A stretch of DNA of 64,000 nt from the NCBI GenBank assembly GCA_963576475.1, contig OY754986.1, positions 7,543,031 through 7,607,030 of the forward strand. Reading direction: 5' to 3'. This document shows positions 19,351 to 30,879 of this stretch, piece after piece. Position 1 is the stretch's first letter; every line of letters starts with the position of its first letter. A model generated the notes under the pieces. The model did no database searches. It was not told where the DNA came from and was given only the letters and a program-made list of their open reading frames with translations. This DNA comes from Molanna angustata. Lineage: Eukaryota; Arthropoda; Insecta; Trichoptera; Molannidae. The translations under genes were made by a program, and so were the position numbers.

Positions 19351-20740
19351 ACATTTATAATTGAAAAAGGACGTTTGCAAGCAAGCTATTGCTTAAAAAC
19401 AATATCCAATGAATTCCCGTCGTTTTGATAGAACCTCCACCTAAAATTAACAATTTCCGAAATTGAATTAATCAAAAGTAATCAAATCTTTCTCGTTGCC
19501 AATCAATACCTACACGGGACAATGGACTACTGGTTAATTATAAGCCGACGTCTTGTTAGCTCCGTGCCCCGCCATGTTAAACTTTGTAAATATTCGGTTA
19601 ACTGAGTTTCTCGATTTAACAGTAGGTACGTACCGGACGGGTTCGCTGTAAAAACTGAGGCCGAACGTCCATGACCGAGAGTAGAAAAAAAAGAGAAAAT
19701 GCCATTTACAATCCGTACAGCTAACGACCAAGTACGTGGCACGAATTAATGAGAATCGGGCCCGGCGAATGCATTTTTTTCCGTTAAACTCCTAACGGAC
19801 AATGAATCGCTTTCCGCTTTTTTGCCTCTAACGAATCTCGTTCCGGGACTTAACGATTCGCCGGCAAATACCTCAAAAGTAAATAGAACGCGGGGTTAAT
19901 TTAAAAAAAAAGTCTTCGATGCATTAACCCATCAATGGCGCATGACTGGACAAAATTAAATATGTACATTATTCATATAGATAGTTATTATCTTTATTAG
20001 CGGCTTAAAGTGCCTTTTATAATATATACCAATATGTCAATATAATATGTTCGTCAATCATGTATACACACACATGCACACCCACCCTCACACACACACA
20101 CATACACCCTCTTACACTCACACTCATTCTAGATATCTTTTTCACACACACATACATATTGTTACTCTTTCTCATGCGCGCACCCACACGTATTCACATT
20201 TTTTCTTGATATCAAAAGGTAATGTCTTAAATATTAAATTATCAGTTAGATGTACCAAATATCCTTCCACAAATTCAAATAACAGTACCATTTAGAAATA
20301 CTTTCACTTAAAATTCTATAATACGAATATTGGTTATTTCTCTCCAATTCCTCGCTTAATCAGAATATACAACTCAGTTCATCAAATTCATTATATTGAC
20401 ATATTCTCAAACACCAAATTAACTTTCAAAAAACACATAATATCCCAGTTCGTAACCTCTTAATTCTTTCGTTTAAATTTATGTATAACTTCTCTGTTCA
20501 TATTTTCATATTTAATTATTGTTGATTTTCATGTTTCATTTGTTTAATCTTTAAATCTACAACTCTAAACTTACTATGTAACATCCACCCGCAACATAAT
20601 AATTATATACATCATGTAAAATTGACACCGCACCTTCCGTACACTGCATAGTGTAGTGTAGGTAGGAAATTTATATACCTACATACAATTCTTATTATGA
20701 TATGTACTTCCCATATATAAGCTATTATGCGCAGAAATAT
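19351..20740. other. Mixed non-repeat sequence: CpG-retaining block and CA-rich tract
   Basis: 19500-19900 is clearly less A/T-rich than its surroundings and keeps many CpG dinucleotides (AAGCCGACGTC, GGACGGGTTCG, AATCGGGCCCGGCG, TTCGCCGGC). It shows no TE signature or coding motif. About 20065-20200 is a CA/CACACAT-rich tract. The rest is A/T-rich with nothing recognised. Confidence 0.45.
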
Positions 20741-20744
20741 TTGG

Positions 20745-21212
20745 GCATTCATGCCTGTGTCTGTGCTTCTTCTTCTTCTTCCGGTGCCATGTCAGGAACC
20801 CCCTACATCGGCTATCACTCTGGCAAATCCCTCTCTGTCCTGTGCTGCCCGGAATATCTGTTTCACGGTCCTGAAGCCGTTCTATTCCCTAATGTTGCGC
20901 AGCCAGGACATCTGTCTCCTTCCAGTCCCTCGGCGACCTTCTATCTTACCATTCAGTATTAGTTGGAGCAAGTGATACTTCTCCCCCCTCATTATGTGAC
21001 CCAGATATGTGATCTTGCGGACCTTTACTGTGGACAAGAGTTTGCTGGTTGTTCTGGCTCGACTTAAGACTTCTGAGTTCGTAACCAGATCTGTCCAAGG
21101 GATTTTGAGCATTGTGCGATGCAACCACATCTCAAAAACTTCCAGCCTGTTCATAGTGTTAACCTTCAATGTCCAAGTCTCACAGCCATATAGCAACACA
21201 GACCACACATAA
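20745..21212 (-). mobile_element. LINE family T C-terminal fragment
   Basis: The minus-strand frame at 21208-20882 encodes WSVLLYGCETWTLKVNTMNR, LEVFEMWLHRTMLKIPWTD, TNSEVL, then KVRKITYLGHIMRGEKYHLL and GKIEGRRGTGRRQMSWLRNI. This is a classic LINE post-RT segment: (Y/V)LLYGxETW, FEMWxxRxMLxIPW, LGHxxR and the GRRxxSWLRN block. Downstream on the minus strand the frame breaks and ends at a CTTCTTCTTCTTC-complement GAA tail near 20770. It is 5'-truncated. Confidence 0.82.
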
Positions 21213-21231
21213 CATATATATATATATATAT

Positions 21232-21836
21232 GGTTGGATAATTTATATAGCGCCGTTTTCGTGAAAACTCACCTCAAGGGCGCTTTGTAGCTATTAGTTT
21301 TTCATGTTAGTAAAAGCTTAAAATCTAGGTTATTGATCTTAAATTAAATTAAAAATAAACATAAAAACGATGTATACAATACTTAGTATATTCTATTTAA
21401 TTGAATCTAATGCCATGAAACGTTGAGAAGTGTCACGGAGCAGTTAATTACAGTGTTATTAAGTTGGTTTCATTACATTATATACAAATTCAAATTTAGG
21501 AGGCGTTATTGTGTGAAATATTAAACAGGTGTGTCTTAAGTTGTTTTTTAAACGTGTTTATATTGTCTATTTGTCTGAGTCGGTATGGAAGTTTATTCCA
21601 TGAGGATGGACCAGCAACAGCGAACGCACGATCACCAAAGTTTGATTTGTGCACTCGGTTAACTTCGTATCATATCATCATCCGCTGTCTCAGGTCCATA
21701 TTGAGTTTTTCGTTACAGAAGAAAGATCTCATTTTATTAAAGGCAGCTCTTGCTATCTCAATTCTGCACTTGATCTCCAGATCCGGGTCAAGTGACTTGG
21801 AAAGAATACTGCCGATAAATTGAAAGAATACTGTGC
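21232..21836 (-). mobile_element. LINE family S (L2/CR1-like) 3' end
   Basis: It begins at the left with TTGGATAATTTATATAGCGC and the conserved hairpin AGCGCC-GTTTTC-GTGA-AAAC-TCAC-CTCAAG-GGCGCT (21249-21284). Around 21660-21520 the minus strand reads FGDRAFAVAGPSSWNKLP and RLRQIDNINTFKKQLKTHLF, matching the end of the 15.7-kb S protein. The plus-strand 104-codon frame here is a shadow. A short (TA)n run at 21210-21230 separates it from T. Confidence 0.78.
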
Positions 21837-22053
21837 TTAATTAAATAAAATAAAAATAAAATAAATAAAATGTCTTATTTGTATTTTTGCATGTTTCCTT
21901 TTAATAATTTTATACATGCACTGTGTGCTCTTTTTTTGTAAAATAAAATGAAAATAATAAAATAAAGTGATTATCATTCTCATTAATTACAATATAATTG
22001 ATGCAGTGAGACATGGACATGGCCGAATACGCATGAAAGTAGAATTATCATGG

Positions 22054-22236
22054 GGGGGCAAGCCTGGTTCAACCGGCGAAATCAAAACCCTCACGTTTAC
22101 CCATATCATGAATATAATTATTATATGGAGTACAATATTTTATCTTTAGATGTCATAGAACTCTATATGATAATAATATCCATGATATGGGTAATCACTA
22201 GCTTTTGATTTCGCCGGTTGGACCAGACTTGCCCCC
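22054..22236. mobile_element. Foldback MITE J, copy 1 (complete)
   Basis: A 183-bp near-palindrome. The left end reads GGGGGCAAGCCTGGTTCAAC then CGGCGAAATCAAAA; the right end is the complement, TTTTGATTTCGCCGGTTGGA then CCAGACTTGCCCCC. The arms continue inward through CCATATCATG and TAATTATTATATGGAGT/ACTCTATATGATAATAATAT. Related copies occur at 29.5, 45.4 and 55.06 kb, so this is a multi-copy foldback family. The flanks share TGG but no clear TSD. Confidence 0.82.
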
Positions 22237-22239
22237 GTG

Positions 22240-22640
22240 GTTGAATTAAGGTCACTTGAATGTGGTAAAACAATGTATGATAGAATAAGAAATGAGGATA
22301 TTAGACAAGAGTTTATGACTGAAAGATATATCGTTAGTAAGATTAAAATAAATGCGCTAAGGTGGTTTGGCCACGTATAAAGAATGAATGATGACCGTCT
22401 GAAAAAAGTAGGTATACCTATAAGGCTGATAAAAGAGGCCAAGGAAAAGTTGGCTCATTCACATAAATTGGATTTTGAAATATATGTAAATGTAAGAAGT
22501 AAGAGTAACAGAAGAACATGTAATAGACGATGTATGGACACGAATGAAGCGAGAAATGTTTATCAAGAGATAGGAGTGTGGCGTTCGGTTATCACTGCCT
22601 ATCCCAAATGCCGTGATAATAATATGGTATGGAAACTGTT
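22240..22640 (+). mobile_element. LINE family X fragment, degraded
   Basis: The plus strand carries X blocks across several frames: TMYDRIRNEDIRQEF, INALRWFGHV, RMNDDRLKK, then further on SNRRTCNRRCMDTNEARNVY and QEIGVWRSVITAYPK. The RRTCxRRCMxxDEA ... WRSVxxAYP ending is the X signature, also seen at 48.5 kb. It lies directly next to MITE J. Confidence 0.72.
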
Positions 22641-22649
22641 TTACTTTCA

Positions 22650-23865
22650 CCTATTCCGAAGACCTTTTCCCAAGTAGTATGTAGGTATTCATTCCCAATC
22701 CATTTTGTGTGCATACACCATACACCATATTAACTTGACTATGTAGATCTTCCTTTCAGTCCACCAATAATATATTGATTTGTCATTAGTATACATCACC
22801 TTGCTTCCATCTAGCTCACCCAATTTAATTTATCATGAGTTCCACCGTCAGAACTCGATGAAATTTATGTGTGATCATCTCTGAAGTACTCTTTTTCTAT
22901 TAAAAAAGAAATTATTAAAATCGGATAATGTGTAAAAAGAATTACTATCGCTGAAGTGAACATTGTAGAGTTTGATTGTTCTTATAAATCTCATGATCAG
23001 ATCTTGACTAAATTAAAATGAAACAAATCGCAAGATACTCCCTTTCCGATGACAAAAGAATCATCGCAATCGGAAAACGTGGTGAAAAGTTATCACGTCA
23101 GAAAAAATCACGCCGAATTGACAAAAATGAAGTTTGATTCATGTTTCTGATAAGTCACCTTTGTGAAATATACATGATTTACAATCAACGCCAATATTAG
23201 TATTTTTTAATGGCATCAATTTGATTCAATAAAATATAATTTGTATCAGTAAAAAAACCGCGGGTCACGTTAGCATAATCAAAGGTCGAAAAATTCATTT
23301 GTAATAGCTTCGCGTGCTCATGTTATTGTTTCATACATATTAGCCCAATTGGTTCATGTTCCTACCATGTCTGTAATTACTTGCAAAATTTTATATTTAA
23401 TGAACTAGTAAATCCGTTTTTTTTTACTTCAACGAAACAAGCGACCCGCTAGAAAAATTAAATAAAAAAAAACACTCTTAAATTATGAAGGCGATCGATA
23501 CTAGATAAAAATAAAACATCTTAATTTTTTAGACTCTTTGATTAATGAGGCACGATTTGTTAAAACTAATTAGTTATAAAATTGACAGAAGACGTACAGC
23601 AATATTTTTTGTAAAACGTATAACGCTTCGCGCACACCAAATCCGTCATTGGCTGAAACAGCAATGTTTGTACGACGCGACGTCGGCCAAACTCGTCCAA
23701 ACCGAAACCGTACGATGACGCCCGACATTTACCGATCGAATTTCTTACCATTTTGCCGGCTGATCTCGGCAATTACTTTTTTTTTTATGACCTTCGCCTT
23801 TTGGCGTTCTTAGTCAGTCTCGAGTTTTTTTTTATTCATTTTAAATTACTTAACTAGCAGAATAT
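22650..23865. other. Unassigned sequence with a repeat M copy and a CpG-rich patch
   Basis: At 22846-22945 the block GTCAGAACTCGATGAAATTT ... AATCGGATAATGTG resembles 32795-32900 (ATCAGAACTCGATGATGCTT ... AATCGGATAATGTT), a two-copy repeat M. At 23570-23770 a CpG-rich patch (CTTCGCGCACACC, GACGCGACGTCGGCC, GACGCCCGACATTTACCG) has no coding motif. Nothing else was recognised. Confidence 0.4.
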
Positions 23866-23869
23866 CTCA

Positions 23870-24415
23870 AGACGGACGTTCAACAGCAGACATCAAAAGC
23901 AGAATCCACCAAGCAAGAGTCGCCTTCAACAAAAGATCAAAAATTTTTGAATCCCCTAACATTTCCATCAAAATTAGGAAAAATTTGATCAAGTCTCTTG
24001 TCTGGAGTGTACTGCTATATGGCTGTGAAACATGGACCATCAGCCAACGCGAAACGGGACGTCTGTCTGCGTTTGAGATGTGGTGCTACAGACGCATGGC
24101 TAAAGTTCACTGGTCAGAGCACATCAGCAATGACGAGGTACTAAGTAGAGTTGGAGAGACAAGGCAAATTATGAAAAGAATTGCCCAACAGAGAACAACT
24201 TCCGGCACCAAGTCCTGCTATTTACCATCGTCGAAGGAATGATTGATGGGGGTAACTGTAGAGGTCGCCCCAGAAATAACTATATAGACCAGATAATCGG
24301 TGACGTGCGCTGTAGCAGCTACAAAGAGATGAAGAGACTGGCGGACGATAGAGTTAAGTGGAAAGATCGAGTGTTTGGTGCAGACCAATCTTAGGATTGT
24401 GACCCAGAAGAAAAA
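23870..24415 (+). mobile_element. LINE family T-related C-terminal fragment
   Basis: The plus strand encodes TADIKSRIHQARVAFNKRSK, a KIRKNLIKSLVWSVLLYGCE segment, then RLSAFEMWCYRRMAKVHWSE, DEVLSRVGETRQIM. After a frameshift near 24200 it reads FTIVEGMIDG, NCRGRPRNNYIDQI and EMKRLADDRVKWKDRV. This is the region between the RT and the 3' end of insect LINEs. The start Met at 23985 is not biologically meaningful; the match begins upstream of it. The copy is 5'-truncated and frameshifted. Confidence 0.78.
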
Positions 24416-24572
24416 AAAACTAATAATTAACAATTACAAGAATATATTGCATTCTTATTGTTATATTCAATGGTATTTAGTATCATGTCTAGCTAAGTAT
24501 AAATTTGTGTATATCATTTTACTAACGACCGTAAATTGAATAAATAAATAAAAAAGAACTTAAAGCTTGAGG

Positions 24573-24790
24573 GAGTTCTCCCGAGCAAACCAACCAAGAG
24601 ACCTCACAATACTCTATGATGGATCAGCAAGAACAAACGAAAGCTGGGTAAGAAACCACACTCCCGCCCGTCGCAGCATCCCCATCAAAGAGTTTGTACC
24701 TCTCATGTGTGCGCATTCCATGATCAAATGATTTGCATCACCTAGCTCTACTTATTGCACTAATGCAAATTTATTTTAATTTTAAAACGT
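24573..24790 (-). mobile_element. Jockey/I-like LINE C-terminal fragment
   Basis: The minus strand reads GDANHLIMECAHMRGTNSLM then GMLRRAGV and, after a frame break, IVRSLGWFARENSLKL. CGDxNHxIxxC...L and a terminal I(V/I)RSLxWF segment are typical of the ends of some Jockey/I-type LINE proteins. The cysteine that should precede GDANH falls at the edge of the match. Confidence 0.55.
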
Positions 24791-24904
24791 ATTTCAAACA
24801 AAAAAAAACATGTATGTATTTATTAATAAGACACTGTGAAGTTATTTTTTATAACACTATACACTTTCCGCTCTTTAATTGTTGCTATGTATTAAGTATG
24901 TGAT

Positions 24905-25440
24905 TAAACTAAACTATTTGAAAAATATATACTATGCTCTATGTCATTTAATAATGGAATATGGAATTATTGGATGGGGAAGTGCAACGCCAACAATAAT
25001 AAAGAAAATAGACATAGCCCAAAAAGCTTTTATATAAGTTATACTTAAGGTACCTATTCGAACGAATACTGAAGAGATTTTAACTAAATTCAAAGTTCCA
25101 ACAATTACAAAAATATATGCAAAAAACTGCTAATATACAAGCTAAAAAGAGAAGACCAATATACTAGCTCACAACAATATAAACACACTAGATTAAGGAC
25201 AACAAATACCTTAAATATACCTTAAACATATATTAAAACAACTTTTGGACAACGCAGTGTACGATATTTTTCAAAAAAACTTTATCAATAGTTTACCAAC
25301 AAATATTAAAAACATCAGTAATGCAAAATAATTTAAAAAACTATCACTAAGATGGGTTTATGAAATAGATGAAAAAATCCTGAAGGAAATAATTCTTCCA
25401 AATAAAATGTAAATGCACTACAAACAACAGAATAGACAAT
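24905..25440 (+). mobile_element. CR1/Jockey-like LINE C-terminal fragment, heavily decayed
   Basis: The plus strand reads YALCHLIMEYGIIGWGSATP then IKKIDIAQKAF, VILKVPIRTN and KFKVPTITKIYAKN. A distal SVRYFSKKLYQ segment follows. This is the 'thumb' region following the RT (EYGIxxWGS...IxxxQKxxIK). Stops are frequent. Confidence 0.6.
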
Positions 25441-26044
25441 TGAAAAAGAAAGTGAAACAAATCATTTATTTCCACAAATTTTGGTTGTGTGTGCATGACT
25501 CAAAATGAAATATTGTATTTAGAAGGAAAGATGCATACGTTTTGAATGCGTAGCGTATGTATGTACATGTACTTATATTATATGTAAATGTATCTATAAA
25601 TAAACAACGTAACATACAATAACATAAAACAAGCTCACCTTAGCACAGGCTATGCCTAGTGAGGGGGCTAGTAACAAAGATACAAACAAAAAGATATGGC
25701 TTTAACTATGTAAACACCAGTGAAGTGGTAAATTGATATTTATTGAAATGAAATAACTTACATATATATTATTTACTTTGTATGTTAACTATGTATGAAT
25801 AAGCTTATATTATCTTAAGATATTCTGTATCTCATATAATATACTGAATGTTTTTGGATAGAAATAAATAAAAATAAATAAAATAAAATAAAAACTGTCC
25901 AATTTATACTATTGTTGCATTATTCCATTATTGTTATTCTGTATTTTGTATGTGTATGTATGGATTTAAATAGATAAATTAGTCCAGAATATTATTCAGT
26001 TGACTTTATTTACATACAATTTTAATTTACAAATACAATATAAT
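25441..26044. other. A+T-rich filler, no gene recognised
   Basis: ATAAATAAATAAA-type tracts near 25865-25890. No coding or RNA signature was recognised. Confidence 0.4.
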
Positions 26045-27070
26045 CCAACTGTCGATTTGTTCAGGAGAACTTTGTTCTCTTAACATATCGACAATGTTTC
26101 AAGCCAGGATACGCGAGAATTGTTTGCAGAGGTCTACTTTTTTCACGGCTTTTCCAACTTTGAAGTCAAAGTCATCATTATAGGTAGGTATAGCAAGTAA
26201 TCTAAGTGTTGATTTGTTCAAGAGAATTCATTTCACTTAAAATATCGACAAAGCAAGTCAAGATACGCAAGATTTGTATGCCAGGACTATGTTTTTCAAG
26301 GTTTTTTCAACTTTGTAGTCAAAAAACACCAACTTAGAGGCATCGCAGCATATATGTTACATACACGGATTTACTCAGAATTCGGAGTAGAACATTTCGT
26401 GTGTCTGTGTGTGTCTGTGTGTGTGTGTGTCTGTGTGTGTGTGAACTTTTGATTTTTTTATTTATTTTTCCATATATCTCAGAAACCATAAAAGCTAAAA
26501 CGCTGAAAATTGGTATAAAAATAGAAAAATACAAAATCTCAAATAAGTTTATTCAAAAAAATTCCAGGGTTTCTCAAACATTTTTTATTAAGAAAAATAT
26601 GTTTTTTATGATAAATTTATGAGTTAAACTGCCTATATTTTCATTTTTTTTTTAAAAATCGAAAAAAGCTGAAACACCCCAACTAGATAATTTAATTTTC
26701 TAAACAAAATATTAAAATGGTATTAGCACATCTCAAACTTTTTTTAACAATTTTTATAAAAATTGAATGTAGTGACGACATTGCTTCATACAATTTGTAG
26801 GGCAGTCGCCTATACACAATATGTAAGAAGACTTAATAGTTTGATAGGTACTTAATCTCCAAACATACATACAGAATCATCATGCTTTTTTCATATTCTG
26901 GGTAGGAAAACAGGACTGACCTCCATACTGTCCTATCTTGACATACATACCAACATGTGTTAAAATTTTCAATAATTTGGATTTATGGGTTTATAGTTTG
27001 ATTCTTATTCTTCAACTATACATAATATCGCTATCGACAGTTCGATCTAATGTGTTACATGCAACTAGTA
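26045..27070 (+). repeat. Repeat Q, copy 2
   Basis: Starts CCAACTGTCGATTTGTTCAG and reaches ATCGACAGTTCG (27033-27044), followed by the shared ATCTAATGTGTTACATGCAA segment. It holds a TG microsatellite at 26398-26443. The 5' part is duplicated internally: GTTGATTTGTTCAAGAGAAT at about 26211 repeats the beginning. No coding domain was seen. Confidence 0.78.
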
Positions 27071-27361
27071 TAAATTAATACGGTTCTCAAAATTATGCAC
27101 TCAAATAACACAAACAACAATAATTAAACGATGTACGGTGTTTACTCTATAGGCCTAGGCAAAATAATGACTAGAATGACTGCCGCTCATTCAATGTACG
27201 ATTAAGCTATAATAATTAAGATACATAATTAAGCTACATATTTAAGCTGCATAATTTTTTCCCTAAATATAAGAAACCTGCCAAGCCAGAAGGGCGTACC
27301 TACAAATATTAAAAATGGCAGAAGCTTTAAGCTAATTGTCTCAATTTCACTATCAAAACGT
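27071..27361. other. Unassigned A+T-rich sequence
   Basis: Contains three short repeats of the type TTAAGCTACATA (27205-27260). No feature recognised. Confidence 0.35.
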
Positions 27362-27365
27362 TTAA

Positions 27366-28053
27366 GAGCGTGACTGCTGCCAACGTACCTATTTTTTCAA
27401 TTTGAATTTGCATCAGTAATACAAAACGAATCATTTTGAAAAAAATATTATAACTAGTTAGTTTGGAAATTAATATAGAAAAATATACCTTAACTTTTTA
27501 ATTATGTTCTGTATGTATTCTTGTAGAAAAATAATAAGCATACCCCGATTTTTGATATTTATTTTAAATTTAAAAAAAAACTACAAGGTATAGAGCATTA
27601 TATTTTTTTATAAATTAAATAAGATCAAAATATCTGGAAAAATACGATGTGACGTTGCATTGACGCATCAGGTTAAGTTAATAAACAAAAAAAACTTTTA
27701 TTTCGCAATGACGCTGAATGGAAAATAAATGTTTTTAGGTTTATTTACTAAACCTGAAGGATTAATGTAACATCACATCATATTTTTCTAGATATTTTTG
27801 TCTTCTTTAATTTAAAAAAAAACATATGTTGAACTACGCCTTATATTTTATTAAAATATATGATAAACGTTGAAAATCGGGGTATGCCATTATTTTTCTA
27901 CAAGAATTTATACAGAACATTATCAAAAAGTACAGACGTATTTTTCTTTATTAATACCCAAAGTATCTAAATTATTTTATTCAAAACGATTTGATAAGAA
28001 ATAATGATTGTATATCAAATTGAAAAATAGTTACGTTGGCAGCAGTCCCCCCC
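27366..28053. mobile_element. Foldback element P, copy 1, TTAA-flanked
   Basis: A 688-bp element made of two inverted arms of ~330 bp. Left outer end GAGCGTGACTGCTGCCAACG; right outer end CGTTGGCAGCAGTCCCCCCC. Arms share TACCTATTTTTTCAATTTGA, TTCTTGTAGAAAAATAAT and CATACCCCGATTTT. TTAA directly flanks both ends (27362-27365, 28054-28057). The second copy at 44.48 kb also has TTAA on both sides, which indicates 4-bp TTAA target duplication. No transposase is encoded, so it is non-autonomous. Confidence 0.85.
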
Positions 28054-28057
28054 TTAA

Positions 28058-29180
28058 ATACGTCTCATAATAATTAAGCTACATATTTTTTCCCTATGAT
28101 TCGTAGCTTTTTAGAAAAATTGTTTTTATGCCACACAATTTGTCTACATCTAAAAACACTAGCGAGCCAGAGGGGCGGCGTATGTGCAAAATACATAAGA
28201 ACTCCTCGATGAGGCTTCATTTTTGCTAAATTTTCCAAAAAAACTCTACATGGGTAAATTGACAAATAAATAGTTTTTTGTCTCTCATGTAAAGTTGTCA
28301 TTTCGTTTGTACGCCCTTCTGGCTTGACGCCCGCGATATATTATCCTTCTGCCTTGCAATGGTTGCAACAAATCACCCCCTGCGAAAAATACAGTTCACT
28401 CATATATAATTTAATATCCGCATCACCAAATTTGTTTAACATAGATTTGTGCTATAGTTAGTAGGTACGTTAATGTTTTTAATTATGTAGTTGAATGGTT
28501 GGGAAATGGAAAGATTTTTTAATATCTCTTTAACGAGAGCTTCCAGGGCCTCGAATAGAGGATCCATATTTGTTTTACAAACCCGCTTTTGTACGCTTGA
28601 TTGTTCATAAACATTATAAATTGATTAATTAATAAAAATATTAGGACGTTATAAAAGTTTCAACGCAGCGGCGTTCTTCTTTAGTACGTTAATTTACGAG
28701 TTAAACGTTAAATGAACTAGGGATGGGCAAGGCTGTGTGTCTAAATTTAACCTTGCTTAACCAAAATGTCTGGTTGTATATCATTTTTATTGCACGGTTT
28801 GTTCTTTATGTATCCTGAAAATTTGTTTTTAAAACGGTGTCGGTAATTCAAAGGCGTAATCTTGAATTTTGCAAAATTAATTTGCCCGTGTTTTTTTTTT
28901 TGTTTATTAACATTCCGACAACATCGCTATGTGGTATTAATATCGCAACGTCTGTTTGCGGTTATTAAATTAGATTTAATGTTTAACCGAAAATTATATA
29001 GACGCGAGGTGTGTTATTTTAAGGGGTGGGCAAATTCAAGACCGATATAGTGATAGTCCTGGTCTTGATCCTACATCCACGATCTTGGTCGAGACTTGAT
29101 CTTAGTTTTGCAAAAACTCGTTCTGTGCGGTGATATTAACATTGTTGCTTTCGCACTCGGTCGTATGTAAATTTTATTTT
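28058..29180. other. Unassigned sequence
   Basis: A 75-codon minus-strand frame (28074-28301) and a 62-codon plus-strand frame (28862-29050) show no known motif. Nothing else was recognised. Confidence 0.4.
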
Positions 29181-29184
29181 ATTT

Positions 29185-29387
29185 TTTTATTGCTTCTCGG
29201 GCAACTAACAGGTACTAAATCAAATAATTATTTAACACGCACCCAATAACATGTTGCCACATTCTGGTCATTAATCGTCTCACAGATCCAGACTGAAAAC
29301 ATAATTAAAAACTCTGCCTCCACCGGGAATCGAACCCGGGACCCTTGGATCAGCAGTCAGATACCAACTGAGGCACGAAGGCCGACA
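29185..29387 (-). repeat. SINE B, full-length copy
   Basis: Complement of SINE B with complete landmarks: 3' end GCTTCTCGGGCAACTAACAG, middle AACATGTTGCCACATTCTGG, TAATCGTCTCACAGATCCAG, B-box complement GGGAATCGAACCCGGGACC, and head ATACCAACTGAGGCACGAAG ending GGCCGAC at 29386. This is the cleanest complete copy in the window. The putative anticodon loop of the head is CTGCTGA (GCT), but assignment to a particular tRNA is uncertain. Confidence 0.88.
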
Positions 29388-29507
29388 TTTTTTTAATGTT
29401 TTTTTGTAGATTTAAGATTTCAAATAATCAACAACAATTATTGCAAATACTTAATTGATGGTATAAACTATGTGACAGACGCCTTTCATTAGACCATTTT
29501 GAGCCTT

Positions 29508-29865
29508 GGGAGCAAGTCAACAGGCGGGATCAAAACCATCCATGTTTACTAATATATTAATGAACACTTCCTTGCACCCTGCGCAAGTGGCGAGTTTATT
29601 GCCGTATGGCAATTTCTTCCAACTAACTAGTGTTTCCAGCCCAGAGCAGCTAAATTTGCGTGAGAAATGAATTAAAATAAATTTGTCCTCTGCTGGAGAA
29701 TCGAACTCAGGTCGCTCGCATAGAAACCGAACGGCTTAGCAACTGTGCCACGGCGGTCGGCATGACCAACCAATTCCATAAGATAATTATATCATGGATA
29801 TAATTATCTTATTATTAAACATGGATGGTTTTGATTCCGCCGACTGACCAGACTTTCCCCCTTAT
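29508..29865. mobile_element. Foldback MITE J, copy 2, carrying SINE C
   Basis: Left arm GGGAGCAAGTCAACAGGCGG then ATCAAAACCATCCATG; right arm CATGGATGGTTTTGATTCCG then CCGACTGACCAGACTTTC. SINE C occupies 29566-29761 in the centre. The half-arms beside the SINE (TAATTATATCATGGATATAA) match the centre of J copies 1 and 3. Confidence 0.78.
29566..29761 (-). repeat. SINE C, full-length copy inside MITE J
   Basis: Minus-strand tRNA-like head GCCGACCGCCGTGGCACAGT, then CTAAGCCGTTCGGTTTC and a weak B-box. The body includes TCTCACGCAAATTTAGCTGC, CTGGAAACACTAG, TGCCATACGGCAATAAACTC and GCGCAGGGTGCAAGGAAGTG. The same order recurs at 34.3, 55.1 and 61.6 kb. Confidence 0.82.
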
Positions 29866-29929
29866 GTGTTGTCTTGTGTGTTTTCCAATATTCTGTTGAT
29901 TTTTTACATAAATAATTAATTAATATACC

Positions 29930-30035
29930 GGGAAGATGGAGAGAGACAGAGCTGAACTTCCTCGTCCCAGGACTTATAGAAACAGATCATAATAGATATA
30001 TAAAAAGAGGAAGAAGATGAATTCATTAAGAAATA
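29930..30035 (+). mobile_element. LINE family Y 3' end, short fragment
   Basis: GGAGAGAGACAGAGCTGAAC then TTCCTCGTCCCAGGACTTAT and a GAGGAAGAAGATGA tail. It matches the distal 3' block of Y at 18.7 kb (minus). Only ~100 bp remain. Confidence 0.5.
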
Positions 30036-30400
30036 CGAAGTCCTTGTTTTGATCCAGCATAATTCATTTTTCTGTTAAAGTTCAGTAATTAGTGGAATAT
30101 GAAAAAATATAATGAACATATATTTAATTATATGTAGTTACATCACGGTAACATCTAGTGACGCTAGCTGATATAATTAAAATTAAGGAATAAACAAATA
30201 AAGATTTAAATTATACAACATGATATGTATATCCTGGTTTGCTAATAGAAGCCGCTCATGACCAAAAACCCGCCAGGGTACAAAATAACTGTTTTTTTTA
30301 TTTATTTTGAAAGGTACACAACAAAAACAATTATATTTGAAATTTAATTATGTGATTAACTCATTGCCATAGTAATACACACTGTTTTGTATATTTTACA
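30036..30400. other. Unassigned A+T-rich sequence
   Basis: No feature recognised. Confidence 0.35.
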
Positions 30401-30878
30401 TTAAGGCCCTACTATACCCTGGATATACGGATGTGCGCAAAAATGCACACAAAATTAGCTTCCAATGTATGAAACACGAGAAAATATTGTATAGGTATCA
30501 CCTGATATGTGATATACAACATTTTACCGTGCAAAAATGGTAAAATTTACTGTTTTTTTTTAAATAGCAAGAAAAGTTATTGAAATTTTATAATAATAAA
30601 AAACTCAGCCGGTAGATTTTCATATTCTCTATCAAATAAAGTAAAAATATACTTCATAGGCCTTGTAGTTTTTTAGTTACTTACAATAAAAAAATAAAAA
30701 AGGGTTTTACTAAAACTAATTTTACAAGAAAAGTATTAAACAAATTCAAAATTCAAAAAAATCATGCAATAGATTAAAGATGTGCATATAAACTGTTCCT
30801 TATTTCAAAGACGTATCTTTGAGGGTATTGGAGAAATTATTTTCAAAATATAATGTATAGCCTACTATAGCCTCTTAA
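30401..30878 (+). repeat. Repeat R, copy 1
   Basis: A ~470-bp unit shared with 40.99-42.04 kb. Landmarks: ATATACGGATGTGCGCAAAA, CACCTGATATGTGATATACA, AAAACTCAGCCGGTAGATTT, ACTTCATAGGCCTTGTAG, and 3' GCCTACTATAGCCTCTTAA. TTAA lies at both borders (30401-30404 and 30875-30878). No coding content. Confidence 0.72.
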
Positions 30879-30879
30879 C

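Noticed and set aside
30401..30878. Repeat R as a classical TIR transposon
   Set aside because: TTAA borders copy 1, but the terminal similarity (CCTACTATA) is in direct rather than inverted orientation, and copy 2 lacks the right TTAA; mechanism left open.
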